From NCBI GenBank assembly GCA_944393755.1, contig CALYBF010000011.1, positions 1-18,552 of the forward strand: a DNA stretch of 18,552 nucleotides, written 5' to 3'. A program made the translations under genes and the position numbers. Source of the stretch: an uncultured Clostridia bacterium. GTDB taxonomy: Bacteria > Bacillota > Clostridia > TANB77 > CAG-508. Below the pieces are notes generated by a model. The model searched no databases, was not told the DNA's origin, and was given only the letters and a program-made list of their open reading frames with translations. Of the stretch, positions 15,770 to 18,552 are shown in pieces (position 1 is the stretch's first letter; every line of letters begins with the position of its first letter).

Positions 15770-16256
15770 TAAAATAAAAACAATATGTTGTAAATATAAA
15801 AAAGTTGCTATGTTTATTGATATGGATGGAACAATTGTAGAATATATAATACACCCATTTGGAAGCATAACAACAAAATCAAAGGGGCTATTTATAAATG
15901 GTAAACCAATAAAAATTGTGATTAATGAGTTAGAAGAAATTAGTAAAATAGAAAACTTAGATTTGTATATATTATCAATGGCAAGAAGCAATATAATAGT
16001 TGAAGAAAAGAAAGAGTGGCTAAAAAATAATGCAAGTTTTATTAATGAAGAAAATTATATAATTTTAAGTAGAGAAGCTAAAGATTATGGAGACGATAAT
16101 AGAAATATAATAAAATCTGAAAAAATACTAGAAAAATTAAATAATGGTTATGATTATGCAATTTTCTTAGATGATGACCATAAAGTTATACATAAAGCAC
16201 AAGAATTGTTAAAAGATAAGTGCAAAGTTTTCCATATATCATCAGCTTTAGTATAG
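15753..16256 (+). CDS. HAD-superfamily hydrolase, small
   Basis: The 167-residue protein has HAD motif I FIDMDGTI (nucleophile D23, acid/base D25), a motif II serine in LYILSMARSN (about 74) and motif IV FLDDDHK (about 139). There is no large cap domain, so it may act on a macromolecular or bulky phosphate, or be a nucleotidase-like enzyme. An upstream GTG at 15741 is in frame but contains the GGAGG binding site itself, so ATG at 15753 is chosen. The next gene starts 9 nt after its stop. Substrate unknown. Confidence 0.75.
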   Translation: MSDFCNKIKTICCKYKKVAMFIDMDGTIVEYIIHPFGSITTKSKGLFINGKPIKIVINELEEISKIENLDLYILSMARSNIIVEEKKEWLKNNASFINEENYIILSREAKDYGDDNRNIIKSEKILEKLNNGYDYAIFLDDDHKVIHKAQELLKDKCKVFHISSALV

Positions 16257-16264
16257 GAGTTAAG

Positions 16265-18011
16265 ATGTTAAATAAAATTAAAAATAATTATAAAATTTTA
16301 ATTGTAATTGGTTTTATTAATTTAATAATATTTGGAGTAACAAACCTTATATTTGATATAAAATATGAACAAGTAGATGATTTTATAATATATAATTTAT
16401 ATTCTGGGTTAGACCGGAACTTATAATATACGTGGAATATATATACATCCTGTTTTATGTTTTATAATAAGTTTGTTTTTTAGAGTTTTACCTATGGTAA
16501 ATTGGCATACAATGTTTTTGTTAGTTATGCAGTTTATTTGTTTTACTATAATTGGAACATTAATTGTTAAGAAAAGTAATAATAAACTTTCATATTTGTT
16601 ATATGTAATATTTGCAAGTGTATGTTATACATCACTTTTACAATTAATACAATATACATCAGTCGCAGCACTTTTAATACTTACTTCATTTTTCATTTTT
16701 ATAAATTATATAGAAGAAAATAAAAAATCTAAGAAATATATTTTATTATATATTATTTTATTTACAATAGGCATAATGATAAGAATGCAGTCATTATTGA
16801 TAATTGTTCCATTTTTTGCAATATATTTTGTATATAAATTAATATCATTTTTAAGAAAAAAATTAAACAAAGAAAATATTATTAAAATAATAAAACATTA
16901 TTTGGTTTTCTTAGGAATAACTGTTATTGTGTATTTGTCAAATTACATAATTTATAATACAGATGATGTTTATAAAAATTATATGGAATATAATGACATA
17001 AGAGCAACTTTGCAAGATATATCATATGCAGGTTATGAAGAAAATAAAGAAGTTTTTGATGAGATTGGTTGGTCTAAAAATGATCATTACTTATTTTACA
17101 CATTTAATTTTGGTGATGAAAATGTATATAGCAAAGAAAATTTAGAAAAAATATATGATTATAAAAAACAAAATAATGATATATATAATTTTGATTTTGA
17201 TGTAGAAGATATTTTAAATAGTGTAATAGACCAAATGAAAGATATATTACCATATATAAGTTTAGTATTTTTAGGTTTTTTTGTAGTTGCAATTTATACA
17301 AATAAAGATAAAAGATGGTTTATATTAGGAATATTTTTAACAACAATTTTAACAAATATAATATTTATAGTAGTTGGAAGAACTATGCATAGAGTAGTAA
17401 TTCCAGAATATATTTTAGGAACAGCAATGTTTTTATATTTCATAAAATATAGTAAACAAGAAAAAGAACAAAAAGAAAATGATAAAGAAAGACAAGAAGA
17501 AAGTAAAGATGATATTATAAAGGTGTTATCAATATTTATAATAGTTATAACAGTAATATTTGCAGGAGAGGTTTATAAATTTAATTACAATTTAGAAGAT
17601 TATAGAAATTATAAAGATGTAATTGAATATACAAATTCTCATAAAGAAAATGTATATTTATATACAGTTCCTTCACTTCAATATAGATATTTAGTATATT
17701 CTGTATATGAAATGCCACCCCAAAATGCTTTTTCAAACTTAAGAGTTATGGGTGGATGGGATATGTTTACTAAAAATTATTATGATTTTAAAGAAAGATA
17801 TAATTTAGAAGGAATATTTTTAGATTTGTTAAAAGAAAATGTATATTTAATAGATGGAGATGTTGTGTGGTCTGGCAACTACTATCAAAATTATATTGAT
17901 AATATAGTTTTGTTTATAAAAGAACATTATAATAAAGATGTTACTTATGAGAAAATAGAAACTTTTGATAATATTTATATTTATAAATTACAAGAAGTAG
18001 CAAAAAAATAA
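16265..18011 (+). CDS. Polytopic GT-C-like membrane glycosyltransferase, read through a +1 shift at CGG
   Basis: Reading 16265-16414 and then 16416-18011 gives 581 residues. A first membrane segment (11-29) is followed by VDDFIIYNLYSGLD-GTYNIRGIYIHPV, the first extracytoplasmic loop with the paired acidic residues typical of GT-C enzymes. About nine more membrane segments follow, with a hydrophilic region around 215-295 and a C-terminal exposed domain. Without the shift only 53 residues are made; the downstream half then lacks any ribosome binding site, and the gap 16418-16472 is open in the shifted frame. AGGAG precedes the ATG at 16265; the in-frame upstream start at 16220 lies inside the HAD gene. 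It probably transfers a sugar from a polyprenyl-phosphate donor to a surface polymer; specificity is unknown. Confidence 0.75.
16415..16418 (+). other. In-frame CGG_A +1 frameshift site in the GT-C-like gene
   Basis: Zero frame reads TTA GAC CGG AAC TTA TAA. Skipping one C gives TTA GAC GGA ACT TAT AAT, i.e. LDGTYN, and opens the remaining 530 codons. Confidence 0.8.
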
Positions 18012-18025
18012 ATTGCTACTTTTTA
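17995..18025 (+). terminator. Terminator overlapping the stop codon of the GT-C-like gene
   Basis: A 9-bp stem (AAGTAGCAA at 17995-18003, TTGCTACTT at 18013-18021) followed by T residues encloses the TAA at 18009-18011 in its loop. Confidence 0.75.
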
Positions 18026-18092
18026 ATTACTGGAAAATTTCTAAAAAATATGATATATTAATATACATAATAAATTGAAAGGAAGTTTTTTA

Positions 18093-18552
18093 ATGAAATT
18101 ATTATTACATACTTGTTGTGCACCTTGTAGTGTATATTGTATAGATGAATTAAGAAGTGAAAATATAGAACCAACTGTATATTGGTTTAACCCTAATATT
18201 CACCCATATATGGAATATAAAGCAAGAAGAGATTGTTTAAAAGAGTATACTAATAGTATAAATGTAAATGCTATTTTTGAGGAAAACTATGGCTTAGATG
18301 ACTTTTGTAAAAATGTTGTAAATTCTTTAGAAACAAGATGCCAAGATTATTGTTATCCAGTTCGTTTAGAACAAACAGCAAAATATGCTAAGGAAAATGG
18401 CTTTGATACAATATCTACAACTCTTCTAGTTAGCCCATATCAAAAACACGATATTATAAAAGAGTTGGGAGAAGTTATTTCTAAAAAATATGGAGTTGAA
18501 TTTTTATATAGAGATTTTAGAGTAGGTTTTAGAGAAGGGCAAGCTAAAGCTA
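18093..18552 (+). CDS. queH: Epoxyqueuosine reductase QueH (3' end outside window)
   Basis: The 153 visible codons read MKLLLHTCCAPCSVYCIDEL at the start, then CQDYCYPVRLEQTA, TTLLVSPYQKHD and FLYRDFRVGFREGQAK, the cysteine-rich signature of QueH (formerly DUF208). QueH carries out the last step of queuosine synthesis, reducing epoxyqueuosine at G34 of tRNA-Tyr, His, Asp and Asn; the four conserved cysteines (CC near 8-9 and CxxxC near 90) bind metal. GAAAGGAAG precedes the ATG. It is the only queuosine gene seen here; its substrate tRNA-Tyr is encoded at 2271-2581. Confidence 0.93.
   Translation, partial: MKLLLHTCCAPCSVYCIDELRSENIEPTVYWFNPNIHPYMEYKARRDCLKEYTNSINVNAIFEENYGLDDFCKNVVNSLETRCQDYCYPVRLEQTAKYAKENGFDTISTTLLVSPYQKHDIIKELGEVISKKYGVEFLYRDFRVGFREGQAKA

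Noticed and set aside
13298..16418. The three frame breaks as random sequencing or assembly errors
   Set aside because: Random errors would not all insert C to make an in-phase CGG before A, nor all at Gly codons, nor would the window then lack every other in-phase CGG. Two of the three are not in runs of C. A systematic artefact cannot be fully excluded without reads.

Overview
The window is AT-rich, with short intergenic gaps, strong AGGAGG-type ribosome binding sites, AGA as the main arginine codon, a sporulation gene (spoIIM), an LtaS-like enzyme and PssD/PssE. This points to a low-GC, Gram-positive, probably spore-forming member of the Clostridia, likely an uncultured gut lineage. The lineage is an inference; there is no rRNA here.

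Layout. 1-1991: 3' part of a large FtsX-type ABC transporter permease, closed by a terminator. 2127-2628: a strong promoter drives two tRNA genes, one with a CAU anticodon and a tRNA-Tyr(GUA) interrupted in its anticodon by a compact 225-nt group I intron, then a terminator. 2662-3894 (minus): TmcAL, divergent from rnhA (RNase HI). 4530-6527: a degenerate HD-GYP-like protein and an EndoQ-type PHP endonuclease. 6593-8216: spoIIM and xerD. 8294-14318: a surface-polysaccharide run (O-antigen-ligase/Wzy-like protein, GT2 glycosyltransferase, PssD, PssE, LtaS-like transferase). 14424-15417: ruvB. 15483-16256: a small ORF, a remnant resembling the start of a HipA kinase, and a HAD hydrolase. 16265-18011: a GT-C-like membrane protein. 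18093-end: partial queH.

The main discovery is in the right third. Three unrelated genes (LtaS-like, ruvB, GT-C-like) are each broken by one extra base. At every break the zero-frame codon is CGG followed by A, and dropping the C restores the frame by reading GGA (Gly). In ruvB this is the invariant Gly of the EKPGDLAG motif. By my manual scan these are the only three in-frame CGG codons in the window; about 17 other CGG trinucleotides in genes all straddle codon boundaries. The pattern suggests that CGG is an unassigned or starved codon at which ribosomes shift +1 (CGG_A read as _GGA), and that the lineage has fixed such sites in essential-type genes. A systematic sequencing artefact is the main alternative and does not fit the contexts well.

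Other items of note are the tRNA-Tyr intron beside the nucleotide that queuosine enzymes modify (queH is in the window), a CAU tRNA next to the CAU-tRNA-modifying enzyme TmcAL, loss of HD metal ligands in the 4530 gene, and a XerD whose usual catalytic Lys position is His.
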